Assembly (NCBI GenBank): GCA_963969495.1
Contig: OZ018330.1
Span: forward strand, 48,755,206-48,819,205
DNA from: Ceratothoa steindachneri
Taxonomy: Eukaryota > Arthropoda > Malacostraca > Isopoda > Cymothoidae
DNA length: 64,000 nucleotides
Reading direction: 5' to 3'
The translations under genes were made by a program, and so were the position numbers. The notes under the pieces are model-generated. The model saw nothing but the letters and a program-made list of their open reading frames with translations, was not told where the DNA came from and did not search any database. How positions within the stretch are numbered: the first letter of the stretch is position 1; every line of letters starts with the position of its first letter. Below, piece after piece: positions 1-10,894 of this stretch.

Positions 1-1400
1 TAAGGTTTTTTAATTTTCTAGGGGAAATTGTATTGCGAGTAGGTCTAGCTCGACACATTGCCTGTGTAAACGCGCGCGTGGGCGCTCATGTGTAAGGAAA
101 CTTAAGGTAAGAGAGGGCTCAAAGAAATACAACTTTGCTAAGCTCGACTAGGTTGAGTAAGTTGTTTTGAGTTCCCGGGAGCATCCCCCGCTCCCCATTA
201 AGTTCTTCGGTGGGAGGTGTGTAGGGGAATGGTCACTTCCCCCCCCCCCCCCGTTCACTCGTGAGGCCGTCCCAAGGCGGTTACCGCAAGGACATCCACC
301 CCAGGCATCGGCGAGTCAAAAGCGTAACCACAACGTGGCACAACTCGGTGCCATGAAAGACCCTAAAGGTCAAAATGTAAGATCTCCCCCAGGAGAGTGA
401 GATCCAGTTTCACGTCAAATAAGAAATTGGAGACGTGTTTCTCCCAATCTCGAAGGCTGATGAGGAGCCGATGTTTGACTTCGTGGGAAAGAACTCTCTT
501 GGGCCGTCCTCAAGCCCCTCCCCCCTCTTACCACTCCCCCAGTGGGGTGACGAGGTATAAATGAGGAACTCTGAGGAAAATCGAGGTAGTATACGTCAGT
601 CTCTAAGTGACGAAGTCCTCGGATCCAAAACCGAGCTACCGAGACTGGAGAGGTAGTTTACTTGTGTCGCCAGACCAAGAAGCACCCTGCAAGAGAGGCA
701 GGGCTACCTACCTTAAGGGGCTAAGAAGAAGCTCATACTCGAGCTAAGTCCCTGGTTATCAAACCAAACGATAAGTTAACTTTGGTAAGTTCAACTTACT
801 CTCGCCAGAGAGACTCCTCATATCCTGGTGCACCTTAAACACCAGGGGTATTCCTCGTCCTTGAGGAATTAAGAAGAAGAAGGAAAAGGCTTCCCCTCGA
901 GCCCGTTATTCGGTGGCCACACCGAACTCTTAGGTTAACTTGGTAAGGAACCAAGTTCAAATTATTCTCGCCAGAGAAATCCCCCTCCGTTATCCTCGCC
1001 CGTGAAGAAGACCCTCCCCGAGTTCAGTCCTCGTCCATAAGGAAATAAGTAACGAAGGAGAAAAGCTCCTCCTCGAGCTCGTTACTCGGTGATCACACCG
1101 CATTCCAAGTTAACTGGGTTTAAGAACCAAGTTCGACTCACTCTCGCCAGAGAGACCACGACTGCCTAGGTGTTGCATAAAGCACCGTATTGGTTCTCGT
1201 CCATGAAGAACCCCCCCCACCCCACCCCACCCGGAAGAACGTGTGGACCCCCCAGCTGCTACCCTCGCCAAAACAACCGTGTGATCTAGCTCATCTTCAT
1301 CTGGCCGGCGGCACGCGTCAAGAGTAAATAACATTTCTGAGGCCTTTAAACTCCACCTGAGTCCGTAAGCCTAATTCCTATATTATTGTTGTGTGTAGAA
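1..1400. repeat. GC-rich unclassified repeat with three degenerate ~170-bp units
   Basis: This stretch is clearly more GC-rich than the rest of the window. The motif CTCGCCAGAGA recurs at about 801, 967 and 1143 (spacing 166 and 176), each time preceded by an AAGTTCAA-like or AAGTTCGA-like block and a TTAACT(T)GG block, and followed by a CTCGTCC(A/T)-type block. That makes three imperfect tandem units between about 720 and 1200. A 14-C run lies at 239-252. No reading frame resembles a known protein. It could be an LTR or leader of a retroelement whose body lies outside the window; nothing here proves that. Confidence 0.5.
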
Positions 1401-1727
1401 AAAACGTTAACCAAATTTTGGAGGGTAAACTAATTTAATTAATTTTCGTTTAGGATAATCTTCAGAGTATTGCTGTAATTAATGTTTAAATGTTATGTAT
1501 TCAATTGACAAAGGTAAAATATAAGTTTATTTTAGGATTAATGTTCGTTTCTCTTATATATATCCTTACGTGTTGCAGAACGGCTCTGTTCTTTAAGATA
1601 TTCTTATAATATCAATATATATTAGACTCACTTAGCACTCTTAGAGAATAGAACAAAAAAAAAGGGGGGGGCATTCTACGACACTAAATAAAAGTGGTGT
1701 CAGGTAAGTAGGGTTTTTATCAGAAAG
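1401..1727. other. AT-rich spacer, no gene seen
   Basis: AT-rich sequence without a recognisable reading frame. A short direct repeat ATTCTACGACAC occurs near 1672 and 1730, the second copy abutting the LTR fragment that follows. Confidence 0.5.
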
Positions 1728-1904
1728 AATTCTACGACACGGCGTAAAGGTGGTACGTGGTGGGCGCGGTTCAAGGCTTATGCTTGTGGAAAGGAAGGGG
1801 ATGAAGGTTTATCCATTTAAGCGTAACCAACTTCTAGAATCTTCTCCAACGCAAGGACATCACTTCCATGCTGAAAAAGAAATTCCACGTGGAATTCGCC
1901 CACA
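1728..1904 (-). repeat. Element A copy 1, truncated left (3') LTR
   Basis: About 177 bp matching the right-hand end of the LTR seen complete at 4172-5206: the same GGCGTAAAGGTGG block, the AACTTCTAGAATCTTCT block and the terminal palindrome AATTCCACGTGGAATT (1881-1896), ending in CCCACA. Only the terminal portion is present; the rest is missing or replaced by the sequence to the left. Orientation follows the minus-strand coding region to its right. Confidence 0.65.
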
Positions 1905-2225
1905 CATCTCCCATCCGAAAGATGATGCTTGACAGAGCAGTTGCGTAGGAAAGGATCATCCCACCCTACAAACTAGAATTATCAAGCGTCTAGGAGAATT
2001 CTGACCTGCTATGACAATTGTAGACACAAAAAAAAACGTTAATCTGAGCTCAGCGGGGAATTTACGGACATAAGCCTTAAACGGGGCAATTTTAGAAACA
2101 ATTTAACTAGCAAAATTTTAAACAAAAAAAAAAATCACAGGAAAACATCGGCGACATTTCAGTGGAACCAAAAAAAAGGATACAATTAAATGGAGGCATA
2201 AATATGGGACTAAAGACTAAACAAT
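1905..2225 (-). other. Element A copy 1, 3' non-coding part
   Basis: AT-rich sequence with poly-A runs. From about 2130 to 2250 it matches the 3' non-coding part of copy 2 (22079-22205) closely. No coding potential. Confidence 0.55.
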
Positions 2226-2877
2226 TTAGTGGACCAAAAAAAAATCATAATTAAGAAGGGGATGGTCATGGATTACGGGGTTCTGACCAAACAAAACGGA
2301 GCAGAACTGGATTGGGGCCGCTACCACTTCGGCGTAACCGGACATATAGTCACACTCGATGTGACAACGAGTTACTGAGAAACGACTAACCCGGCCAAGG
2401 TAGTCGTGGACCACCGCAAACTTCTTGTGGTGGGGGCCAACAGGAGGTAGTAGGTCCTCATACACTATGATGCAGGTGCACCCGGTGTCACGGACGAGGG
2501 TGGATACTCGGCGACCGTTCATAGTTTCGTTCTCGAATTTTAATCTCCTAGGGTTGTTCTCATTAAAGAGGCAGTTTACCTGATGGACCGGATCTTTGGC
2601 GGGCGAGGGAGGATCGGGGGTCTCCTGAAGCAACAGAGGGGATTAGGGGCGGTCCAGATTTGGTGCACTTGGTGGGACTGTGAGTTTGCGAATCGTGAGT
2701 TTTGGGAAAGTTCGTGCGGTAATGGCCGGGAACTCCGCAGGTGTAGTAGACGATCGGGTTCTTTTGGTACGGCACAACTGGGGAAGAAGAAACTAGAGGC
2801 TTAACGTCTCGGTGTTCAGATGGATGAAAGTTTCTTAGCTTCGAGGAACTAGGAACTTTGGTAATTCTTAGAACCAA
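2226..2877 (-). pseudogene. Element A copy 1: zinc-knuckle end of gag and retropepsin (broken)
   Basis: Two overlapping minus-strand frames (2877-2563 and 2633-2226). The first carries a decayed CCHC knuckle around the core TCGVPGHYRTN in which the first and last cysteines are Tyr and Phe. The second is a retropepsin-like domain with the catalytic motif RDTGCTCIIV and a closing FGQN motif where IGN is usual. This DTGC type of protease is typical of GmrI-like Gypsy elements. A frame change separates the two. At about 2255 the protease runs directly into the 3' non-coding sequence, so integrase, RT and RNase H are all deleted in this copy. Confidence 0.75.
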
Positions 2878-2910
2878 TTTAGGAGGGGTCTTAGGACCAT
2901 AAAATTTAGT

Positions 2911-3661
2911 TTAGGGGGTCGATTGGGGAGCCTTTATAACATCCTTAAGGTATAAATTGTGACTATCCGCGTAGACATCGGCCTCTTCCAAGCATTCCGT
3001 AAAAATGGCACAACGTTTATCCTTAATGAAGGCACGAAGTTCGGGATCCACGGGAGTTAAAAGCTGATCCCTAAGGAAGAAGTCCAGAATGGACTCGTAG
3101 ACCTGGGGAATCTTGCACGCATCCAGCCAACACTGAAGGTGTCTTTGGAGGATGTACCCGTGTTGCCGAAATGTTTGACCAGGGCGGATCCTTTCCTGGC
3201 GGAATCGGGAGCGGTAGAATTCGCAATTCATATGAACAGCGGCTAACAATTCGGACTTTAACGTGGAATAGTCCAAAGTTGCTTCTAGGGGAAGGAAGAC
3301 GAAGATATCCCTTATCTGGGCATTTAGGAGGGGAAATAAGCGAGCGACGCCATCATTTTCGAGATCCCATCTATTGATCTGAAAGATTCTCTCAAAATTG
3401 GTCAAAAATGACCCAAAGTCCTCTGAAATCATTAAAAGCAGAAAGGCTGACTGAAGGAGTTTGGGGAATTTCAGCCCGGAAACCGATGGACTGAGAATCC
3501 ATTTGATTTCGGCTCATTTCCAGCAGATGCTGCCTAATTTGTTCACGTTCTTCAATCTCCATTTTGTTCTTCTCCATCTCCAATTCCCTTCGCTCTGCCC
3601 GTTCGTTCCTCTCTTCTTCCTGTACGTAAGTTAACAGATCTTTGCCCGAAAGACCTAGCAT
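2911..3661 (-). pseudogene. Element A copy 1: gag (broken)
   Basis: Two minus-strand frames (3661-3392 and 3432-2911) together give a SCAN-like retrotransposon gag: an N-terminal highly charged Glu/Lys/Arg helix, then FGSFLTNFERIFQ, STLKSELLAAVH, FRQERIRPGQTFRQH and LRDQLL blocks, which match the gag of GmrI-type elements. Compared with copy 2 the charged repeat region is shorter and there is an extra insertion after the first core block. A frame change near 3400 breaks it. Gag would package element RNA in cytoplasmic particles. Confidence 0.75.
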
Positions 3662-4171
3662 TTAACCCTGACTCTTGAATTTTTCAGAGGATGACATTGT
3701 TACGCAGTTAACTGAGGGAACACTGACACGCGAACGAGCTAGGACACTACCCACGCGAAACGAAAACTTGAATATTTGTGAAGGCCTTGTTCCCAAAAAA
3801 ATTTATAGATAAAGATACCTACCTCTGCTGTTTCTAAGCGCAAAAAAAAAAATTAAAATGGTCCTAGCGGAATTAGGACACCAAAGACCTTAACTCTTTT
3901 GGATTAATAACCAGGAGAGTCTCCAAACTTTAAACAATAAAAAAAATTAATTACCTGGAGTACAACAAAAAATCTAAATAGATTACGTTCCACTGCTCTT
4001 CAATTAACTTGAACTTGCATTCTGCCAGTACAATACAAAAATTAAAATAAAAGGGATAGACGTAAATAACAAGGGAACTACTAATGTCGAAATTAAAATG
4101 ACACGGGTTCGTAAAAACCCCAAACATACTTGACACCAAAATTATATAATATGTATATTAATAAATATATA
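3662..4171 (-). other. Element A copy 1, leader between 5' LTR and gag
   Basis: Non-coding leader, collinear with 24160-24663 of copy 2. A minus-strand TGGTGTCAAGTATG near 4125-4138 is a possible primer-binding site because it starts with TGG, but it lies about 35 bp inside the LTR edge rather than at it, so this is tentative. Confidence 0.45.
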
Positions 4172-5202
4172 TGTCGTGGTATGACATTACATTATATCAA
4201 TACCATATTATATTTATGGGGAAGGGACCAATAACTTAAAGGCGGACCGACAAGGAACGGAACGCCACGAGTTTCGACGCGTGGAACAACGAGAAAAGAG
4301 TGCACGAGGTCGGGTAAAATTTGGCCAATGGCAAAGCTCAAGGTTATTTAAAGAGGCATGTACAAAAATGTAATTTTATTTACATAAAAATAAGAGAATT
4401 AATGGGCAAAATTACATCGGTAAACGAAGGGGGAATTATAATTATGTATCACACTCTGAAGTTAAAATTTAATGTATTACAGAAGGAGACTATTCAAATG
4501 GGGAGGATTAACTCAAATGTGTTACTGAAGAGGGAGAGGGGTTGGCTTACGGAGGATTCCGGGTGAGACGTCAGAGTAAGGCTTCACGGATGTCTTTGCA
4601 GGCAATAAACGTGAGAAGAGGGCGCTCGGAGCTTCTGAGCGGGAAGTTAACGTGATGACGGTTCTCCAAAAAGGATGGGGAGGCGGTAATTTCTGGTCCA
4701 GGGGAAAGTATTTCGGCCACACGAAAACGAGGGGCTAACGAAGAGGGCTTCGACAGGAGTTGATGAGTGGAGTCGGAAAAAATCGCTCGATAGCGATCGT
4801 TAAATGGAATTACCTCACTGGCTGGGTCTAATTCCAACACACAAATAGTTCAGCCGTCACTTTGATTTGTTGTTAGCACCGACTTGGAAATAGGGGAATC
4901 TTCTTGTGTCCGAGCGAAACTCCTCAACTCTGTCTTTTTTATGGAAGACGAGCTCTTTATATATCCGAGGCTCTCCCCGCGGGGGTGGGGCAAACAGCGC
5001 TACTCTCGAATGGCCTCGAATCTTCACGCCGAGGAGATTCTAACCGGCGTAAAGGTGGTCCGTGGTGGACGCGGTTCGAGGCTACCGCTTGTGGAAGGGC
5101 GGGGGGAGGCTTACCCATTTAAGCCTAACCAACTTCTAGAATCTTCTTCAGCGCAAGGACATCACTTCCGTGCTGGAAAAGAAATTCCACGTGGAATTCC
5201 CC

Positions 5203-5206
<4 letters not shown>
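4172..5206 (-). repeat. Element A copy 1, right (5') LTR
   Basis: About 1035 bp, beginning TGTCGTGG and ending near CCCCCA on the plus strand. It is collinear with 24664-25696 and with the interrupted solo LTR at 33374-35825. The outer edges are defined by the solo copy, where host integrase coding resumes on both sides. A 16-bp perfect palindrome containing CACGTG lies at 5183-5198, close to the LTR start in the element's orientation. Its terminal CA runs into a (TA)n array, so the exact edge is uncertain by a few bases. Confidence 0.75.
4954..4962 (-). promoter_or_regulatory. Candidate LTR TATA box
   Basis: On the minus strand this reads TATATAAAG, inside the 5' LTR of element A and oriented toward gag. 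The equivalent positions in the other two LTR copies keep a TATATA core but differ around it. Position and direction fit an LTR promoter; no start site can be read from sequence alone. Confidence 0.4.

Positions 5207-5294
<88 letters not shown>
5207..5294. repeat. (TA)n microsatellite
   Basis: About 88 bp of uninterrupted TA dinucleotides starting exactly at the end of the element A LTR. Confidence 0.95.
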
Positions 5295-5295
<1 letters not shown>

Positions 5296-5562
5296 CGACG
5301 CTCCGCCTACGTACAACGAAAGGATACAAAACAGAGTAGGCGTGAAAAATAGAAAGAAATCATCAGAAAAGAGGGATTAAAAGCAAATACAACTGAGTAA
5401 GGAAATATATATAAAATCACTACTAAAATATCCAAGTGTGAGAGAGTGTGTGTGAAATGTAGAAATATAAGTCACTCAACTATGAATACCTACATATGCA
5501 AATATAAATACATTATTCATAAACAAAAGAAATATAACAATTAAATAAATCAAAGAGAAGAA

Positions 5563-6201
5563 TTAAAGTGGTCTTTCTTTTAAAATAATCTTTTTAATGA
5601 CAGGATCTAGTTTTAAGAGACCGACGGATATATTGAAGTCTGAAGGGGTATTAATGAAGAAGCATTCATCAATATTTCTTTCAATATAGTATTCTGGGTG
5701 GTAAATAAACTTAAGAGAATTCCAATTGATAGGATGACCATGTTCAGATAAGTGAACAAAAAAATCAATATTGCGTTCACTTCTTCCAATATTATAGTTA
5801 TGTTGGGACAAATGAACATTTAATGATTTTCCAGTTTGCCCAAAGTAACGCTTAGGGCAAACTGCACACTCGAGAAATTAAACCCCCCCTATATTCTTGG
5901 CATTATTGTACTGAGGAGACTCATGCTTAACCTTGACTGATATCTTTAAACATTTCAAGAGACGGGAAATAAGAAAAAAGGGCCTCAGAAAACGGTAAAA
6001 GAAAGGAATTCTTAAAATTGAATTAGGAACGATTTCAGTTCTGTAAAATGTCTTTTTAGCCGAATCGAGGCATCTGGTAACAAAGTTGTAAGGGTAACAG
6101 CGGTTATTAACTATTTCAATGATCTGAATAAAGTTCGGAGGTACTTGGATTCCGCTTTTCATCTTTACTGAGGGATTTTTGGCAATTATTGCTACACTCA
6201 C
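5563..6201 (-). pseudogene. Penelope-like element: C-terminal RT region and GIY-YIG endonuclease (broken)
   Basis: One minus-strand frame from 6201 to 5563 with a single in-frame TAA at 5878-5880. The first part has the NNRCYPYNFVTRCLD block found near the end of Penelope RTs; the second has CAVCPKRYFGQTGKSLN, LSQHNYNI and FFVHLSEHGHPINW, which match the GIY-YIG endonuclease of Penelope-like elements. The stop replaces the Tyr of the GIY motif, and the catalytic-helix Arg is His. The 5' part, including the RT catalytic core, is cut off at the (TA)n array at 6222. Downstream 5295-5562 is AT-rich and probably its 3' untranslated end. Confidence 0.7.
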
Positions 6202-6218
6202 GTTTACTTTGTGAGTTT

Positions 6219-6221
<3 letters not shown>

Positions 6222-6292
<71 letters not shown>
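6222..6292. repeat. (TA)n microsatellite
   Basis: About 71 bp of TA dinucleotides between the truncated Penelope-like element and the minisatellite. Confidence 0.95.
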
Positions 6293-6295
<3 letters not shown>

Positions 6296-7290
6296 ATGAG
6301 AGTGTGTTCAAGAATACTAGTTTATTTGATTGATGCTAATAAACATGAAAGATGATGTGGTGTTCAAGAATACTAGTTTGTTTTATTGACGCTAATAAAC
6401 AAGAAACATGATTGTCGCGTTCAAGAATAATAGTTGTTATATTGATGGTAATAAACATGAAACATGAATGTGGTGTTCAAGAATAGTAGGTTGTTTTTTT
6501 TTAAGCTAATAAATATGAAACATGATTGTGGCGCTCAAGAATACTAGTTTGTTTTATTAATGCTAATAAACATGAAACATGATAGTGGTGTTCAAGAATA
6601 CTGGTCTGTTTTATTAACGCTAATAAAGATGAAACATGCTTGTAGTGTTCAAGAAAACTAGTTTGTTTTATTTACGATAATAAACATGAAACATGAGTAT
6701 AGTGTTCAAGAATACTAGTTTGTTTACCGATGCTAATAAACATGAAACATGATTGTGCTGTTCAAGATCACTAGTTTTTATATTGATGCTAATAAACAAG
6801 GAACACAAATGTGGTGTTCAAGAATACTAGTTTGTTTTTTTAACGCTAGTAAACATGAAAAATGATTGTGGTGTTCAAGAATCCTAGTTCGTTTGATTGA
6901 TGCTAATAAACGTGATTGTGGTGTTCAAGAATACTAGTTTGGTATATTAACGCCAATAAATTAGAAAGATGAATGTGGTTTTCAAGGTATTAGTTTATTT
7001 TATTAACGCTAATAGAATGAAACATGCTTGTAGTATTCAAAAATACAAGTTTGTTTTATTAACGCTAATAAACAAGTTTGTTTTATTAGCGCTAATGAAC
7101 TTGAAATATGATTGTGGTATTCAAAAATACTAGTTTGTTATATTGATGCTAACAAACAAGGAATACATTTTTGGCTTTCAAGAATACTAGTTTGTTATAT
7201 TGATGATAATAAACATGAAGATGAATGTGATGTTCAAGAATACTTCTTTGTTTTATTGACACTAATAAACCTGAAGCACATTTCAAAACT
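6293..7290. repeat. Minisatellite, ~57-bp unit, about 17 copies
   Basis: A tandem array whose unit contains TTCAAGAATACTAGTTTGTT, then TTATTGACGCTAATAAACATGAAACATGA. TTCAAGAA-like starts recur every 52-60 bp from about 6308 to 7233. Units differ by point changes and small indels; one unit near 7050-7100 carries an extra partial duplication. Short reading frames across it repeat a LVCYIDANK-like peptide and are a by-product of the array. Confidence 0.9.
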
Positions 7291-7508
7291 AAATTTCCTA
7301 TTTAGGTTTCTACCTGAAAAATATTTTCAAACAAAATTCACTTTTCCAAATTTTAACAAGCATGAAAGTTCTCTATAAAGAAAAAAAATTCCCTAATTAT
7401 TTTAATATTTATATAGCTTAAATTAGCAAGCCTCTTCCTTTCCTGGTCTAGTCTCACTCTATCACCCGAAATTTCTTCTCGAATTTCGATCGACGCTTTG
7501 AAAAAGAC

Positions 7509-8270
7509 CAGAGGTGGGCGGTCCGATTCGGAAGTCCGATTATCCAATTAATCGGACTCGCATTTTCGAAACAGACTACCAACGCCAAACGAATCGGATA
7601 ATCGCAATCGGACTGCCGAAATTTAAAGCGATTTGCGATTAATCCAGGTCGACGTCTTTTTGTTTTTTCGCAATAGCAGTTTCTTAATAAATTTTTCTAT
7701 ATTTTTCTCAAGTAAATATTCTTTCGTTTTATTCTATTCTATTCACACTTTCGTATTTTCTCTATAATATAATGCGTAAAATATCATGATTAATTATTAA
7801 ATCATATATAATAAAAAGGTTATATTTTACAAGTATAAAGTAGGTATAATATGAGTTTAGTTTTGTTTTTTCGTATGCGTCTCATATCGGTTAAGTGACG
7901 CGCCGCACCATTTAGAGCCAGTCGTCGTGAGAGTAAACTGCTGCTGCGCTGCTCCTTTGATCCTTTTCCTGCTATTGCGGACTCCAGCAGCAGTTGTATT
8001 ATATTTTAATTAAAATAAAATGTTTATTTTGGATCTTAAAAGCTTGGTTTCTCTTTGTATTAGTTAGAAATGGCTTATTTAGGGTAACAAAAGCATTAAA
8101 TTCCCTTTAGACACATTGAAAATCGTTTTAAAAACATTGAATCGCTTTTAAAAATATTGAATTGCATTCAACAAATTTAATCGAATCGGATAATCGAATC
8201 GGACTTGACGAGCTGGCGAATTGGTAATCGCTAATCGGACTTCATTTTTTTCGAATCGCGCCCACCTCTG
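7509..8270. mobile_element. Non-autonomous hAT-type DNA transposon, 762 bp
   Basis: Ends CAGAGGTGGGCG and CGCCCACCTCTG form a 12-bp terminal inverted repeat resembling the hAT consensus CAG(A/G)GGTGGGC. The element is flanked by a perfect 8-bp duplication AAAAAGAC (7501-7508 and 8271-8278), the diagnostic hAT target-site length. Just inside both ends are clustered AATCGGA/TCCGATT repeats, as expected for subterminal transposase sites. No transposase frame is present, so movement would need a partner element. Confidence 0.85.
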
Positions 8271-8278
8271 AAAAAGAC

Positions 8279-9500
8279 TACGTTAACCGATTGCTTTTGT
8301 TAGTCTTTAGCTACTATTAAGGCAAATTGGTTGTGTTTCTGGTTATTGGTTATTAGCATCTCGAATTTAAACCACAAGAGCAACGAGGCAGTATCAAGCA
8401 AAAAGTTCGTAAAGAGGGATCTGTAGAGAAAGTGTGGAAAATAAAGAAAGCGAAAATGTGTAGAAGATATTAAATTACAAATTCAGCTGCAGGCACTAGT
8501 GCCAAGACGGCGCAAAACTTCAGGCACTGGGGCCGGAAGGGCGTGCCGTTTCTCCAAGTTTCCGTTTTAGCAGAGGTTTTACTCTTAATTCATCATCCAC
8601 CACCTTACTGGTGGATAGGTGAAGACGTAGGGAGAATGAAAAGATAATGGGAAATTTTAAAAAAGTGTATAGGATAACCTGCGAGATTGCATCAGTTTCT
8701 TTGGGTTTACTGGGGCCAGGAAGGCGTGCCACTCTTGCAAGTTTTGTGTAGCAGGGTTATTATCTACGCTAAATCATCCACTTCCTTGAAGGGTAATGGA
8801 GCAAGCAATTGATTCCGAGGCTCGAAGACGCTTCGAAATATTAGCGTAGCCATCATCACTTCATTGAATTGGTATCCTATCGGTTAGCGTGGTGGCACTT
8901 AACCGCATTGACATAAATGTTACTGTTCATTTATCAAAAAAATAGATGAGTGAAGAACCGCGGGAACACGCACTTTCTCGTTTTCTGTTAAAGTAAACTC
9001 TATCTCTTACAAAAGGCTTCTTGAAATTTGTCTTTTAGAGAAATTGATGGTTTCCCAGTCGTATAGTTGGCGCTCCTGAAAAGGGTTGAGGAACTCCAAG
9101 AGACTTCTCTAACAGATTCAGGAATTCTTACTATTATTATTGTCATTAACTAACCGCATATGTAGATAGATACAGATATTAGTTACAAAAAAGGTTTTGA
9201 GACTAATATATATATATATTTTAATCGGGTTTTTTTATTTATGTTATAGGAAAAATTATTCTAATATTTAAATTATTGCAAGTTTATTAAAAGGTTAGCA
9301 ATTCAAAAATAATAAGAAAAAAATGTGCACTACTTCGTTAAATCCAAAATCGCGCTCGGGTCCTGTCATGTAGGAGGTGAGTTTCAGTTCCTAAAGCTTT
9401 GCTATTATATCAAAAGGGTAAAATGATCAGAGGTATGGGTTAAATGGATGATGTGTAAGTATTATCCATTTCGTAATATTTATTTTGTAGAAAGGAATGT
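8279..9500. other. No gene seen; contains a diverged ~185-bp direct repeat
   Basis: No coding match on either strand. A block starting ACTGGGGCC(G/A)G(A/G)AGGCGTGCC appears near 8525 and again near 8709, each followed by a related CATCCAC-containing stretch, giving a diverged tandem duplication with a period of about 185 bp. The remainder is AT-rich. Confidence 0.45.
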
Positions 9501-9504
9501 TTGA

Positions 9505-10530
9505 ATGTTTATCAATTCCACAAATGGTTCTTTTCAAACAAAAGCGTGCAACCATTGTTTCTCTCAACCAAGGTGGCCTGAAATGCAAAGAAATAGTTCC
9601 AAAGGGTTATTGCATCAAGGAGCAGCATCTTTAGATTCATTAATGACTTTAAAATTGGTTTATACTCCTGTGAAGAAGTCTTCTGGTTCGCCAAGAGCTT
9701 CAAATGGTCGCCAAGATCGCCTCCTGGTAAGGTCTCAGCTCATTGATCGAGTTCCCTCCAGTGGTGCCAAGCTTGCTCAGGATTGGAAAGAAACAGCGGT
9801 GAGTGCTTCACCACGCACAGTGAGGAAGAGACATTTCGACAAGGGTCGCATATCGAGACGGTCTGCGAAGAAGCCTCATCTTACCAAGATGAGGCTCCAC
9901 TATTGTAGCAAATATGAAGAATGGATGGTTAAAGATTGGAGTAAAGTGATATTCTCTGCTGAAGCTCTCTTCCGCTTGTTTAGATCTTCTGCAAGATTCC
10001 TCGTTAGGAGAAAAAAAGGGGAGCGTTTTCAGAGAGTCCTGTGGCATGCCCAAGGTGAAGCATCCGGACACTCCCCATGTCTGGGGCTGCTTCTCATCTA
10101 AGGTAAATGGAGCGCTACAATTTTGCACAAGAACACTTCTATGAACTCAAAATGGTACCAAAACGTGGTTCATCAGCACCTTTTCTCAACAGTTCAGGAC
10201 AAATTTGAGGATGATAAGTGAATTTTCAGTATGATAGCGTACCTTGTCACAAAGAAAAAGCAATAACAAAGCTCTTTGCTGAAAATAGCATAAATATTTA
10301 AAGAACCTAGAACCGGGAATTCGCCAGATTTGAAGCGAATAAAGAATTTGTGGGCTAGAATCAAACTAGTGGTTGATAAACAGAAGCCATCCAATTGTGC
10401 GCAGTTGTGGTTGTTTATTGAACAAAAATGCAGCAATATCAGTCAAGATATCCTTGCAAGTTCAGTCTCCAGCATGTCAAAACGGATTAAAGCATTTCTA
10501 AATAACAGGGGACATCATTGTAAATATTAA
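9505..10530 (+). pseudogene. Tc1-like transposase (broken)
   Basis: Several plus-strand frames join into a Tc1/mariner transposase of the Tc1 branch. The N-terminal HTH part contains RQDRLLVRSQLIDRVPSS and SASPRTVRKR; the linker has ISRRSAKKPHLTKM; the catalytic part has DWSKVIFSAEALFRLF and FLVRRKKGERF; a YDSVPCHK block (second Asp kept) lies near 10220; the C-terminus KNLWARIK ... RGHHCKY lies at 10330-10530. The first catalytic Asp (normally FSDEALF) is Ala, and there are at least two frame changes. I could not find convincing terminal inverted repeats. Confidence 0.8.
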
Positions 10531-10893
10531 CTACGTGCATTAATTGACGGTAGTTATTAATAAAATGGAATGGACTTTACATTCTGTTATAGTTCACTTT
10601 CAAATCAATACAAACATACCAAAACAAAATGCAACCTCTGATTAGTTCTATTCATTTTCTTATATCAAAATAATAGTAGTGAAATTTAACTATCTCAAAA
10701 AAATTAAGATCTTTCATATATGATATCTTGTCGACATTAACTCACATTTATGTTTTATAATTACTGCAAATTTCATTGATTTTACACGTTATCCCTGCGC
10801 TTCGCAAACAGATAGCTTATGTACGATAAGAACAGAATTGAACAAATTTTAACTGTAACGAAAATACAGTAGTAACATCAAAAGTAGCGGCTA
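10531..10893. other. AT-rich, no gene seen
   Basis: Probably the 3' flank of the Tc1-like remnant. No inverted repeat end could be assigned. Confidence 0.4.
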
Positions 10894-10894
10894 G

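Noticed and set aside
2583..3377. Plus-strand frames at 2583-2804 and 3171-3377 (and 23576-23773)
   Set aside because: Antisense shadows of element A gag and protease; they recur in both copies only because the element is duplicated.
5125..5339. Tyr-Ile repeat peptides across the (TA)n arrays, also near 12620-12932 and 17258-17464
   Set aside because: Trivial translation of TA dinucleotides, not proteins.
7112..7378. 88-codon plus-strand frame with a repeated LVCYID peptide
   Set aside because: By-product of the 57-bp minisatellite, a unit length divisible by three; no start context or domain.
9808..10128. 106-codon minus-strand frame opposite the Tc1-like transposase
   Set aside because: Antisense shadow of the transposase remnant; no domain.
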